Source: Formosa algae
GTDB taxonomy: Bacteria; Bacteroidota; Bacteroidia; Flavobacteriales; Flavobacteriaceae
DNA: 64,000 bases
Assembly: GCF_001439665.1 (NCBI RefSeq)
Contig: NZ_LMAK01000076.1
Location: forward strand, 35,696-99,695
Direction of reading: 5' to 3'
Positions 53,584 to 63,125 of this stretch are shown here, piece after piece. Each line of letters starts with the position of its first letter. Position 1 is the first letter of the stretch. The notes under the pieces are model-generated. The model was not told where the DNA came from. It did not search any database and saw only the letters and a list, made by a program, of their open reading frames with translations. Both the position numbers and the translations under genes were made by a program.

Positions 53584-54750
53584 ATGAAACATATATATAC
53601 AATCGCAGCTTTTGCATTTCTATTAATTTCCTGCGGAGGAAAAGAACAAACCGTAGAACAAGTTTTATCTGAAGGAAATCTTGAAAACATTCGTGCTAAA
53701 CGTAGCGAAATAGAAGAAAAACAAGTCGCTATTAGTAAACAATTAAAATTAATTGATGAAAAAATAGCCGAATTAGACGATTCTAAAAAACTTCCATTAG
53801 TTACCACGGTTAGCGCAAAAACAGAAAACTTTGTACACTTTTTAGAATTACAAGGAAGCGTGCAAACCAAAGAAAATATTGTAATTTTTTCTGAAACGTC
53901 AGGAATATTACAAGACGTTTATGTTAAGGAAGGACAACACGTTAGCAAAGGACAACTTTTGGCCAAAATAGACGATGGCGGATTAGAGCAACAAGTCTCT
54001 CAAAGCGAAATTCAATTGGCACTAACAAAAACTACTTTTGAGCGCCAGAAACGTCTTTGGGATCAAAAAATTGGAAGTGAAATACAATACCTTCAAGCTA
54101 AATCTACTTTTGAAGCGCAAGAGCAAGCTGTAAATCAACTAAAAACACAATTAGCTAAGGCCGCAATTACAGCTCCTTTCTCTGGTGTTATAGACGATAT
54201 TATTACAGAACAAGGAAGTGTTGTAAGCCCAGGACAATCTCAGCTTATGCGTATTGTAAACCTAAAAAACATGTATATAGAAACCGAAGTACCGGAAAAC
54301 TATATTAAAAGTGTTGTTGAAGGTAAAGATGTAAAAGTAGAGTTCCCAATTTTAGGCACTAGCGTAGATACTAAAATTCGTCAAGCAAGTAATTTTATTA
54401 ATCCAGCGAACAGAACTTTTAAAGTAGAAGTTGCCGTACCTAATAAAGACGAAAACATTAAACCTAACTTAACTGCAAAGCTTAAAATTAACGATTACAC
54501 TAGCGAAAACGCACTATTAATTCCGTTAAGTATTATTTCTGAAAATGCTAACGGAGAGCAATACATCTACGTTATTTCTAATAAAAATGATAAAGGAGAA
54601 GCTACTGTTAATCGTGCCATTATAGAAACTGGAAAATCGCAAAACGATGTGATAGAAGTATTAAGCGGTATAGAAAATGGTACCGAAATTATTAAAGAAG
54701 GTGCACGTAGTGTAAGAGATGGGCAAACCGTTAAAGTTATTAAATATTAA
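53584..54750 (+). CDS. RND efflux periplasmic adaptor (membrane fusion protein), lipoprotein
   Basis: 388 residues. A lipobox LISC at about residues 15-18 predicts a lipid anchor to the inner membrane. A short coiled coil (about 30-65) precedes the barrel-sandwich hybrid with GILQDVYVKEGQHVSKGQLLAKIDDGG split by a helical hairpin (about 130-190) that has the QLAKAAITAPFSGVID return strand, then beta-barrel and membrane-proximal domains. It bridges TolC and the permease. The permease gene starts 9 bases after its stop. Confidence 0.94.
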   Translation: MKHIYTIAAFAFLLISCGGKEQTVEQVLSEGNLENIRAKRSEIEEKQVAISKQLKLIDEKIAELDDSKKLPLVTTVSAKTENFVHFLELQGSVQTKENIVIFSETSGILQDVYVKEGQHVSKGQLLAKIDDGGLEQQVSQSEIQLALTKTTFERQKRLWDQKIGSEIQYLQAKSTFEAQEQAVNQLKTQLAKAAITAPFSGVIDDIITEQGSVVSPGQSQLMRIVNLKNMYIETEVPENYIKSVVEGKDVKVEFPILGTSVDTKIRQASNFINPANRTFKVEVAVPNKDENIKPNLTAKLKINDYTSENALLIPLSIISENANGEQYIYVISNKNDKGEATVNRAIIETGKSQNDVIEVLSGIENGTEIIKEGARSVRDGQTVKVIKY

Positions 54751-54759
54751 GCCTAAACC

Positions 54760-57700
54760 ATGACTAAACACAAAAAGCAAGTAGACAAAGAATTTGGAAT
54801 GTCGACGTGGGCTATTAATAACAAAACCACGATTTACGTTATTATGGCTGTAATTTTCTACCTAGGAATTACTGCTTATTACCAAATGCCAAGAGAAAAC
54901 TTTCCAGAAGTTGTAGAAACTAAAATTTATGTGAGTTCTATATACCCAGGAAACACTGCAGAGGATATTGAAAAACTGATTACAAATCCTCTAGAAGACA
55001 AATTAAAAACAATAAGTAATGTTGTTGAAATAACATCTACGTCTCAAGAAGACTACTCTATGATTATTGTAGAATTCGACGAGAGTATAAGCGTAGAAGC
55101 TGCCAAACAAAAGGTTAAAGACGAAATAGATTCTGAAACGGCAGGTGAAGATTGGCCAACATTTAACGATGCTAAAGTAGAACCTAATGCTTTCGATTTA
55201 AATCTATCGGAAGAAATGCCTATTCTCAACATTAATATTTCTGGAGATTACCCAGTCGATAAATTAAAAGATTTCGGTGAATATCTTCAAGATGAAATAG
55301 AAGATTTACAAGAAATTAAGCAAGTAGATATTCGTGGAGCTCAGGAAAAAGAAGTAGAAATTGCGGTAGATATTTATAAAATGATGGCTGCTAAAGTAAG
55401 TTTCTCTGACGTGATTAATGCCGTTCGTGGCGGAAACGTAACCATGTCTGCAGGAAATTTAATTTCTAGCGGTCAACGTCGTACTATTAGAATTCTAGGG
55501 GAAGTAGAAACTCCAGCAGAACTGAATAATTTCGTAATTAAATCAGATAATAGCAATCCGATTTACTTAAAAGACATTGCCAAAGTATCATTCAAAGAAA
55601 AAGACAGAACAACTTATGCTCGAGAATTTGGTCATCGTGTTGTCATGTTAGACGTTAAAAAACGTGCTGGTAAAAACATGGTCGATGCTGCAGAACAAAT
55701 TCAAGACATAGTAAACGATGCTAAAGACAATGTGTTTCCACAAGATTTAACAGTAACCATTGCTAACGACCAATCGTCGGTAACCATTGGCCAGGTAGAC
55801 GACCTAGTAAACAATATTATTTTTGGTATTATACTAGTGATTACCGTACTTATGTTTTTCTTAGGTTTTAAAAACGCACTCTTTGTTGGATTTGCCATAC
55901 CTATGTCTATGTTTATGTCTTTAATGATTTTAAACTTCTTAGGCTATACTTTAAACACCATGATCCTTTTCGGATTAATTATGGGGTTAGGAATGTTGGT
56001 AGATAATGGTATTGTTGTTGTAGAAAACGTATACCGTTTAATGGACGAAGAGGGTATGAGCAGGAAAAAAGCTGCAAAAATAGGTATTGGCGAAATTGCT
56101 TACCCTATTATTATCTCTACCGCAACAACTGTAGCGGCATTTATTCCTTTAGGCCTTTGGCCTGGAGTTATGGGGAAATTCATGATTCTTTTACCTATAA
56201 CATTATCGACCGTTCTAGGGTCTTCTTTAATTGTTGCAATCTTTTTTAACTCGGTATTGGTTTCTAAATACATGACTGTAGAAGATAAAGACATGCCTTT
56301 AAAAAACGTTGTTACCATTACAGGTATCGTTTCTGTAATAGGATTGCTTATTTTAATATTCGGTGGAGCGTATAGAGGTCTTGGAGGATTAATGATTTTT
56401 ACAGCTGCAATGCTTTGGATTTACCGTTTGTTTTTAAGAAAAATGGCAAACACTTTTCAAACAAAAATATTAGTGATTTTTGAAAACTTTTACGAACGTG
56501 AATTAAGACGTGCATTAAGTAAAAAATGGCCTGCTTTTATTACCATAACTACATTTGCATTATTAATATTAGCTTTTGTAGCCTTTGGTGCCTCTTTAAA
56601 ATCTCAACGTACAAAAGTTGAATTCTTTCCAGACAATAAGCCGAATCAAATTATTGTTTACATAGAATATCCTGAAGGGACCGATATAGAAAAAACCAAC
56701 ACGATTACTAAAGAAATTGAGAAAAAGGTTTACGATGTATTGGACGACGATGAATATAAAGATGGCGACTACAACTTTTTAGTAGAAAGTGCCGTGTCTC
56801 AAGTTGGAGAAGGTGCAGGTAATCCACAAACAGATGGTGGGTCTTCTGCAGAAATGCCACACAAAGCAAAGATTACAGCATCTATGCGAGAGTATAAGTA
56901 CAGACGTGGTAAAGACAGTGAATTACTGCGTCAGAAAATACAAAAGGCATTAGTGGGAATTTATCCAGGTGTATTAATATCTGTAGAAAAAGATCAGAAC
57001 GGACCTCCAGCAGGATCGCCAATTAATATTGAAATTGAAGGTGACGATTATGCAGAGCTTATAGGAATTGCACAAAGCATGAGAGATTTCATTAACCAGA
57101 AAAACATTCCTGGAATAGACGAACTTAAAATAGACGTTAATAAAGGAAAGCCAACGATGTTGGTTGAGGTCGATAGAGCAAAATCTGGAGAATTAGGTGT
57201 AAGCGCCAGTCAGGTTGGAACACAATTACGTAATTCTATTTTCGGTAGTAAAGCGGGTGTATATAAAGAAAACGGCGACGATTACGATATCTATGTGCGT
57301 TTTAACGAAGACAACAGATATAATATCAGTGCCATTTTTAATCAGAAAATGACCTTTAGAGACAACACTGGACAAATTAAAGAAATCCCTGTTTCTGCTG
57401 TTGCGAAACAAAGTAATACTTCTGGATACAGTGCGATTAAACATAAAGACACCAGACGTGTTGTTACGGTATATTCTGCTTTATCTCCTGGATTTACAGA
57501 TGCTGCTGCAATTGTGGGGCAAATTCAGAATGAAATGAAAACATTCGAAAACTTACCTGCAGGGATTAATATAGATTACACAGGTCAGATTGAAGAACAA
57601 AATAAACAAATGGCCTTCTTAATTAACGCATTCTTTACTGGATTAGCCCTTATCTTTTTCATTTTAATATTCCAATTCAATTCAATTTCAAAACCAGGAA

Positions 57701-58239
57701 TAATAATGTTAGCGATTTTCTTAAGTTTTATTGGGGTGTTTGGCGGACTTGTGGTTACCGGAGATGCTTTCGTAATTATGATGACCATGATGGGTATTAT
57801 ATCCTTAGCTGGTATTGTTGTAAATAATGGTGTGGTACTTTTAGATTACGCCCAACTCCTTATTGATAGAAAGAAAATTGAGCTCGACATTAAAGACGAT
57901 GATTATTTAAATAAAGCAGATTTATACGAATGTATTGTTCGTGCTGGAAAAGCACGTTTACGTCCTGTATTATTAACCGCTATTACTACTATTTTAGGAT
58001 TAATACCGTTAGCCATTGGACTAAATATTAACTTCTTTACGTTAGTAAGCGATTTTAACCCTAACATTTATATTGGAGGAGATAATGTCGTTTTCTGGGG
58101 ACCATTAGCATGGACCGTTATTTACGGACTGTTAATTGCCACATTCTTAACTTTAATTGTAGTCCCTGTATTTTTCTACTTAACCTCACTATTTAAATTG
58201 TGGTTATCAGAAAGAAAAATTGTAAAGGTAGCCGACTAA
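54760..58239 (+). CDS. RND efflux permease, AcrB/MexB-like
   Basis: 1159-residue proton-driven pump of the hydrophobe/amphiphile or related group. The two halves each have a first helix and a large periplasmic domain: helix 1 near 20-40 with YQMPRENFPEV after it, helices 2-6 at about 350-500 containing GLGMLVDNGIVVVENVYR with the relay acids (the GLI(M)GLGMLVDNGI region), an extra helix pair at about 510-560, then a second set at about 945-1140 with MMGIISLAGIVVNNGVVLLDY. It is the last gene of the TetR-TolC-adaptor-permease operon and ends at a strong terminator. Pump substrate cannot be read from sequence. Confidence 0.95.
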   Translation: MTKHKKQVDKEFGMSTWAINNKTTIYVIMAVIFYLGITAYYQMPRENFPEVVETKIYVSSIYPGNTAEDIEKLITNPLEDKLKTISNVVEITSTSQEDYSMIIVEFDESISVEAAKQKVKDEIDSETAGEDWPTFNDAKVEPNAFDLNLSEEMPILNINISGDYPVDKLKDFGEYLQDEIEDLQEIKQVDIRGAQEKEVEIAVDIYKMMAAKVSFSDVINAVRGGNVTMSAGNLISSGQRRTIRILGEVETPAELNNFVIKSDNSNPIYLKDIAKVSFKEKDRTTYAREFGHRVVMLDVKKRAGKNMVDAAEQIQDIVNDAKDNVFPQDLTVTIANDQSSVTIGQVDDLVNNIIFGIILVITVLMFFLGFKNALFVGFAIPMSMFMSLMILNFLGYTLNTMILFGLIMGLGMLVDNGIVVVENVYRLMDEEGMSRKKAAKIGIGEIAYPIIISTATTVAAFIPLGLWPGVMGKFMILLPITLSTVLGSSLIVAIFFNSVLVSKYMTVEDKDMPLKNVVTITGIVSVIGLLILIFGGAYRGLGGLMIFTAAMLWIYRLFLRKMANTFQTKILVIFENFYERELRRALSKKWPAFITITTFALLILAFVAFGASLKSQRTKVEFFPDNKPNQIIVYIEYPEGTDIEKTNTITKEIEKKVYDVLDDDEYKDGDYNFLVESAVSQVGEGAGNPQTDGGSSAEMPHKAKITASMREYKYRRGKDSELLRQKIQKALVGIYPGVLISVEKDQNGPPAGSPINIEIEGDDYAELIGIAQSMRDFINQKNIPGIDELKIDVNKGKPTMLVEVDRAKSGELGVSASQVGTQLRNSIFGSKAGVYKENGDDYDIYVRFNEDNRYNISAIFNQKMTFRDNTGQIKEIPVSAVAKQSNTSGYSAIKHKDTRRVVTVYSALSPGFTDAAAIVGQIQNEMKTFENLPAGINIDYTGQIEEQNKQMAFLINAFFTGLALIFFILIFQFNSISKPGIIMLAIFLSFIGVFGGLVVTGDAFVIMMTMMGIISLAGIVVNNGVVLLDYAQLLIDRKKIELDIKDDDYLNKADLYECIVRAGKARLRPVLLTAITTILGLIPLAIGLNINFFTLVSDFNPNIYIGGDNVVFWGPLAWTVIYGLLIATFLTLIVVPVFFYLTSLFKLWLSERKIVKVAD

Positions 58240-58261
58240 AATCAAAACATGACACAAACTA

Positions 58262-58294
58262 AAAATCCGGAGCTTTATACTCCGGATTTTTTTT
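58262..58294 (+). terminator. terminator of the RND efflux operon
   Basis: AAATCCGGAG and CTCCGGATTT form a perfect 10-bp stem over a 7-base loop, followed by a T run. Confidence 0.88.
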
Positions 58295-58347
58295 ATTTAT
58301 AAGTGTTAGTTGATATTAGTACGACTAACTCTTATACTATTTAAAAG

Positions 58348-60969
58348 CTAGAATTTATAATTGAATCCAATACTAAAATTAGTACCTAACTGCCCCAATT
58401 GTTGTACTTCTGAAGAATAAGTAAATCGCGATGCAGCTTCAGCAGTTCCTGTAGATGCTAAAGTTTCATCTGGATACACATCAAAAATATTATTTAGAAT
58501 TCCTGTTATACTTAACTTATCTGTAAAATGATAGCTTAAACTTAAATCTGTAGCTACTTTTGAGGATAAATCTTGATCAAATTCTTCCCCTAAAGGAGAT
58601 GTTATAGTTACTTCTCCAAACATGGTATTGTAAAGTCCTACATTGAATTTATCTGCGATATAATCAATTCCTAAGATAATTTTAGATTTTGGTCTAGAAT
58701 TAGTAATCAAACCCTGTTCAATTCTTTCAAAAATATCATAGCCATTAGCAGCCAAATCATCTGGTGTATTAATAGCATCTATAGTAGTTTCATTAAAGTT
58801 AGCAGCCAAATTAACATTTAATATAGCGCTCCCAAGATCTATATTATCGTAGTTTAATACAATATCTAACCCTGTTGTTTTAGTATCTCCTGCATTAATA
58901 AAAAACTGAACTGCAGTCACTCCATTTTCTGCTAAAATTTGCTCCACAGGATTTGTAGTGGTATCGTCTGAATCGGATCCAATTTGAGAAGAGAACAACA
59001 CACGATCATCTACATTTATTTGATAAAAATCTAAAGACGCGTAAAAATTACTATTAAATTTATACGTAATACCAGCAGCTATATTTTTAGATGTTTCAGC
59101 AAAGAGATTTGGTACGCCTAAAGCTTCTACAGCAGGATTATTATTTGCCAATGTTCCTTGTAATAACGGCTCTGAAGAACCGGCAACAATAATATACTGG
59201 CTATTTGTTAAAAAACGTTGGTGTAAAGTTGGCGCTCTAAATCCTGTACTATAAGAAGCTCTAATTGCTCCATTAGCTCCTAATTTTTGGCGTCCAAATA
59301 TTTTCCATGAAAAGTTATCTCCAAAATCAGAAAAATCTTCATATCTACCAGCAATACCTAATAACAAGCTTTCAGTAATATCAAAATCTAAACCGGCATA
59401 AACACCTAAGTTATTTCTATCCCATTTCCCAGCTTCTTCTGGTTTTATACCTGCAAAAGAATCTGATCCAGCACCGTAATAAGATAATGGCTCTCCTTCT
59501 ACAGCTTCAAAATATTCTATTTTATATTCTAATCCGAATGAAGCACTTATCATTTCAGTAAATACAGATGAAAAATCTAAATTACCAATAATGTTACTTA
59601 AACTATAGCCTCCTGGTTCAAATGATGTTGGAGACGTTCCATGTTCTGCTAAATAATCTCTATTTACAGAATTGTTTACTGTATAACTTACACTATTTCT
59701 TCCGTAAGTTACACTTGCATCTGCGAACCAATTATTTCCTAAATCCATTTTTAAACCCATAGAATTAATATGATCTTTAATTCTAGCCTCAAAAGTTGGT
59801 TGATATCCTTCAAAATCTTCGGTAGGCGTTAGAAACTGAGCATCGGCTACATCTTGCCTCCAATACGGCGCTCTGTAATACGCAAAACTTTTACCTGTTC
59901 TTAAGGTATATCCATTAAAAGAATAAAACTCAGAACTTTCGCCAACGGGATGAGATATATTAACAAACACATCCCCTTTCTCTAAATCTGGCTGACCAAC
60001 AGTCATTCCCGCTTTAGGATTATTGGCTAACCATTCAATTTCATAATCTCTAGTCGCTCCTTCGGCATCAACATCTACAACTCCAGCTCTATTTGTATGT
60101 GACTGGTTGTAATATCCGAGTGTTAAGTTTATAGAACCTCCTTCTCCAAAACCAAGTGTTGTATTAAAATCTGTGGCAAAATTAAAACCATCTCCGTCTG
60201 TAGTTAATCCAGATTTGGCACTAAAAGTAGAAAATTGAGCATCTTTTTTTAATACCATATTAATAACTCCTGCAATAGCATCAGACCCATATTGTGCTGA
60301 TGCGCCATCTCTTAAAATCTCTACACGTTCTATTGCCGCAGTAGGTATACTTTTTAAATCTACTCCAACCTCTCCTTTTCCAGGCGTTCTATTTAAATAA
60401 ACTTGTGCACTTTGGTTTTTACGTTTTCCGTTTATTAAAACTAATGTTCTACTTGGTCCTAAACCACGTAAATCTGCCGGATCGTAATGTGCAGTAGCAT
60501 CTGCTATAGCCTGCGTTTGCGCATTAAAAGAAGGCACTTTAAAAGTAAGCATAGCTTCTATTGTAGGCTGACCTCCTCCTGTTAATTCTTCTACTCCAAT
60601 ATTATCTATAGGAACAGGAGAATCTAAAAGTGTTCTTGGTTTTGCTCTGTTTCCTAATAAAACAACAGCATCTAAAGCAACTCCAGCAGTCATGGTAACA
60701 TTTACCACACTTCCAGAAACAACGACTTCTTTAGTATCGTACCCAACATAAGAGAATACTAAGGTAGCCCCAATATCAGCTTTCAAACTATATTCTCCTT
60801 CGAAATTAGTAGTAGTTCCTACCGCTGTTCCCTTTACTAAAACAGAAACACCCGGTACAGAACCTGTATCGTCTACAACCTTACCCGTAACCTCTTGAGC
60901 TACAATAACATTAGATATTCCGATACATGCTAAACACATCAATAACTTTAATTGTAATAATTTCATCAT
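58348..60969 (-). CDS. TonB-dependent outer-membrane receptor
   Basis: 873 residues. A signal peptide (cleavage near VIVAQ) is followed by a carboxypeptidase-regulatory-like beta domain (EVTGKVVDDTGSVPGVSVLVKG, about 25-100), the plug domain (about 115-245, with RTLVLINGKRKNQSA and VEILRDGASAQYGSDAIAGVINM) and a large C-terminal barrel ending with FSIGFNYKF. No SusD homologue is adjacent, so it is not a SusCD carbohydrate pair; it is more likely for siderophores, vitamins, peptides or other small ligands, which I cannot tell apart. It is energised by a TonB-ExbB-ExbD system (a candidate ExbB/ExbD set is at 39281-41639). Confidence 0.93.
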   Translation of the reverse strand: MMKLLQLKLLMCLACIGISNVIVAQEVTGKVVDDTGSVPGVSVLVKGTAVGTTTNFEGEYSLKADIGATLVFSYVGYDTKEVVVSGSVVNVTMTAGVALDAVVLLGNRAKPRTLLDSPVPIDNIGVEELTGGGQPTIEAMLTFKVPSFNAQTQAIADATAHYDPADLRGLGPSRTLVLINGKRKNQSAQVYLNRTPGKGEVGVDLKSIPTAAIERVEILRDGASAQYGSDAIAGVINMVLKKDAQFSTFSAKSGLTTDGDGFNFATDFNTTLGFGEGGSINLTLGYYNQSHTNRAGVVDVDAEGATRDYEIEWLANNPKAGMTVGQPDLEKGDVFVNISHPVGESSEFYSFNGYTLRTGKSFAYYRAPYWRQDVADAQFLTPTEDFEGYQPTFEARIKDHINSMGLKMDLGNNWFADASVTYGRNSVSYTVNNSVNRDYLAEHGTSPTSFEPGGYSLSNIIGNLDFSSVFTEMISASFGLEYKIEYFEAVEGEPLSYYGAGSDSFAGIKPEEAGKWDRNNLGVYAGLDFDITESLLLGIAGRYEDFSDFGDNFSWKIFGRQKLGANGAIRASYSTGFRAPTLHQRFLTNSQYIIVAGSSEPLLQGTLANNNPAVEALGVPNLFAETSKNIAAGITYKFNSNFYASLDFYQINVDDRVLFSSQIGSDSDDTTTNPVEQILAENGVTAVQFFINAGDTKTTGLDIVLNYDNIDLGSAILNVNLAANFNETTIDAINTPDDLAANGYDIFERIEQGLITNSRPKSKIILGIDYIADKFNVGLYNTMFGEVTITSPLGEEFDQDLSSKVATDLSLSYHFTDKLSITGILNNIFDVYPDETLASTGTAEAASRFTYSSEVQQLGQLGTNFSIGFNYKF

Positions 60970-61240
60970 AATATCTGTTTTTTTAAAATTACCCTATTAC
61001 TAAGATATGTATTTTATGTTTTATTTAACAGTTTTTAATCAGATATTAGTGATTTTTATTAAGTTTAAATCAATATAGACGCTAAATTATTACATATTAC
61101 ATAATATATTAACAAAAAAGAGCTGTTTAAATTATTAAAAAAAATAATTAGAAGACCTATATAACGAATACTAAAAAAAAAGTACAAGAATAAAGAGAAT
61201 AACACATGTGAAAACACAACGAAAAGGTTGTAATACACAA

Positions 61241-61279
61241 ACTAAAAAATCCGAGGTATAATGCTTCGGATTTTTTAGT
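61241..61279. terminator. orphan terminator-like hairpin upstream of aspS
   Basis: ACTAAAAAATCCGA and TCGGATTTTTTAGT form a perfect 14-bp stem around an 11-base loop, with a T run on both strands. It ends 20 bases before the aspS -7 box. No gene on either strand leads into it, because the flanking genes diverge, so what it terminates is unknown. Confidence 0.7.
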
Positions 61280-61299
61280 TTATAATCATTTAACTTCAT

Positions 61300-61307
61300 T
61301 AAATTTG
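61300..61307 (+). promoter_or_regulatory. -7 promoter box of aspS; decides the start
   Basis: TAAATTTG matches TAnnTTTG. The TTG at 61305-61307 is in frame with aspS but is upstream of the expected transcript start; the ATG at 61326 follows 18 bases after the box. Confidence 0.65.
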
Positions 61308-61325
61308 CACATCAAAAAATTCAAT

Positions 61326-63080
61326 ATGTATAGAAGTAATAATTGTGGCGAACTAAGATCGTCTCATATAAATAATGAAGTAACACTTTCTGGCTGGGTA
61401 CAAAAAGTGCGTGATAAAGGATTTATGGTTTGGGTAGATTTACGTGATCGTTACGGTATTACGCAACTTATTTTTGATGAAGAACGCACACCAAAAGCCA
61501 TGATGGAACAGGCTCAAAAACTGGGTCGCGAATTCGTTATTCAAGTTAAAGGGACCGTTATAGAACGTGCTTCTAAAAACCCAAAAATTGCTACTGGAGA
61601 TATAGAAATTTTAGTTTCAGAACTTACTATTTTAAACAGTGCAATCTTACCTCCTTTTACAATTGAAGATGAAACTGATGGTGGAGAAGAGTTACGTATG
61701 AAATATCGCTACTTAGATATTCGTCGTAATCCCGTAAAAAACAGCTTAATTTTCCGTCATAAAGTTACTCAAGAAGTTAGAAATTATTTATCTAATCAAG
61801 ACTTTATTGAAGTTGAAACCCCATATTTAATTAAATCAACTCCAGAAGGTGCTCGCGATTTTGTAGTGCCATCTAGAATGAACGAAGGACAATTTTACGC
61901 CTTACCACAATCGCCACAAACTTTTAAGCAATTGCTTATGGTTGGTGGTATGGATAAATATTTCCAGATTGTAAAGTGTTTTAGAGATGAAGATTTACGT
62001 GCCGACAGACAGCCAGAATTCACACAAATAGACTGTGAAATGGCCTTTGTAGAGCAAGAGGATATTTTAAATGTCTTTGAAGGCTTAACACGCCACTTAC
62101 TTAAAGAAGTTAACGGTGTAGAAATTGAAGAGTTCCCAAGAATGCTTTACGATGATGCGATGCGTTTGTACGGAAATGACAAACCAGACATTCGTTTTGG
62201 TATGCAATTCGGAGAATTAAACGCCGTTGCACAACACAAAGATTTTAAAGTCTTTAACGATGCAGAATTGGTTGTTGGTATTGCTATTCCTGGCGGAAAC
62301 AGTTACACACGTAAAGAAATTGATAAATTAATAGACTGGGTTAAGCGGCCGCAAGTTGGGGCTTTAGGTATGGTCTATTCACGTTGTAACGACGATGGAA
62401 CTTACAAATCTTCAGTAGATAAATTTTACAATCAAGACGATTTAGCAAAATGGGCAGAAGTAACACAAGCCAAAGCAGGCGATTTAATTTGTGTGCTTTC
62501 TGGACCTACAGATAAAGTACGCGCACAACTAAGTGCATTACGTATGGAAATGGCAGAACGTTTAGGATTAAGAGATCCAAAAGTATTTGCTCCCCTATGG
62601 GTTATGGACTTCCCGCTTTTAGAATGGGATGAAGACACCAAGCGTTATCACGCCATGCACCACCCATTTACATCTCCTAAACCTGGACAAATAGAATTAT
62701 TAGACACCAATCCTGGAGAAGTAAAAGCTAATGCTTACGATTTAGTTTTAAATGGTAATGAAATCGGAGGTGGATCTATTCGTATTCACGATAAGGCAAC
62801 ACAAGCTATTATGTTGAAGCATTTAGGTTTCTCTGATGAAGAGGCTAAAGCACAATTCGGTTTCTTAATGGATGCATTTGAATACGGCGCACCGCCACAC
62901 GGTGGATTAGCATTTGGTCTAGACCGTTTGGTTGCCATTTTAGGTGGACAAGAAACCATTCGTGATTTTATCGCATTCCCTAAAAACAACTCTGGTCGGG
63001 ATGTGATGATTGATGCACCATCCAAAATAGACGATTTACAGCTTGAAGAACTAAGTCTAAAACTCAATATCAAATCATAA
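61326..63080 (+). CDS. aspS: aspartyl-tRNA synthetase
   Basis: 584-residue class IIb synthetase from the ATG at 61326 ([11 protein letters not shown]), which charges tRNA-Asp. The OB-fold anticodon domain (about 10-110) includes [21 protein letters not shown]; the catalytic domain has motif 2 [16 protein letters not shown], the bacterial-type GAD insertion (about 280-420) and motif 3 [13 protein letters not shown]. Length and insertion are those of the bacterial AspRS, not the archaeal non-discriminating type. A separate asnS in the window means Asn need not be made by transamidation. Confidence 0.97.
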   Translation: MYRSNNCGELRSSHINNEVTLSGWVQKVRDKGFMVWVDLRDRYGITQLIFDEERTPKAMMEQAQKLGREFVIQVKGTVIERASKNPKIATGDIEILVSELTILNSAILPPFTIEDETDGGEELRMKYRYLDIRRNPVKNSLIFRHKVTQEVRNYLSNQDFIEVETPYLIKSTPEGARDFVVPSRMNEGQFYALPQSPQTFKQLLMVGGMDKYFQIVKCFRDEDLRADRQPEFTQIDCEMAFVEQEDILNVFEGLTRHLLKEVNGVEIEEFPRMLYDDAMRLYGNDKPDIRFGMQFGELNAVAQHKDFKVFNDAELVVGIAIPGGNSYTRKEIDKLIDWVKRPQVGALGMVYSRCNDDGTYKSSVDKFYNQDDLAKWAEVTQAKAGDLICVLSGPTDKVRAQLSALRMEMAERLGLRDPKVFAPLWVMDFPLLEWDEDTKRYHAMHHPFTSPKPGQIELLDTNPGEVKANAYDLVLNGNEIGGGSIRIHDKATQAIMLKHLGFSDEEAKAQFGFLMDAFEYGAPPHGGLAFGLDRLVAILGGQETIRDFIAFPKNNSGRDVMIDAPSKIDDLQLEELSLKLNIKS

Positions 63081-63085
63081 CTATT

Positions 63086-63109
63086 AAATCCCGCACCTCA
63101 GCGGGATTT
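63086..63109 (+). terminator. hairpin after aspS
   Basis: AAATCCCGC and GCGGGATTT form a perfect 9-bp stem with loop ACCTCA, ending in only a short T run. Probably a terminator; the next gene starts 17 bases later. Confidence 0.6.
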
Positions 63110-63125
63110 ATACACTTAAGATAAC

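Larger units (their letters stand above)
60970..61325. other. divergent intergenic region with orphan terminator
   Basis: 356 AT-rich bases between the TonB receptor gene (minus) and aspS (plus). It holds the hairpin at 61241-61279 and the aspS promoter at 61300. I found no TAnnTTTG box on either strand in 60970-61240 and no gene. Confidence 0.5.

Noticed and set aside
58348..60969. SusC of a SusCD polysaccharide-utilisation locus
   Set aside because: No SusD-like gene or carbohydrate enzyme is adjacent.
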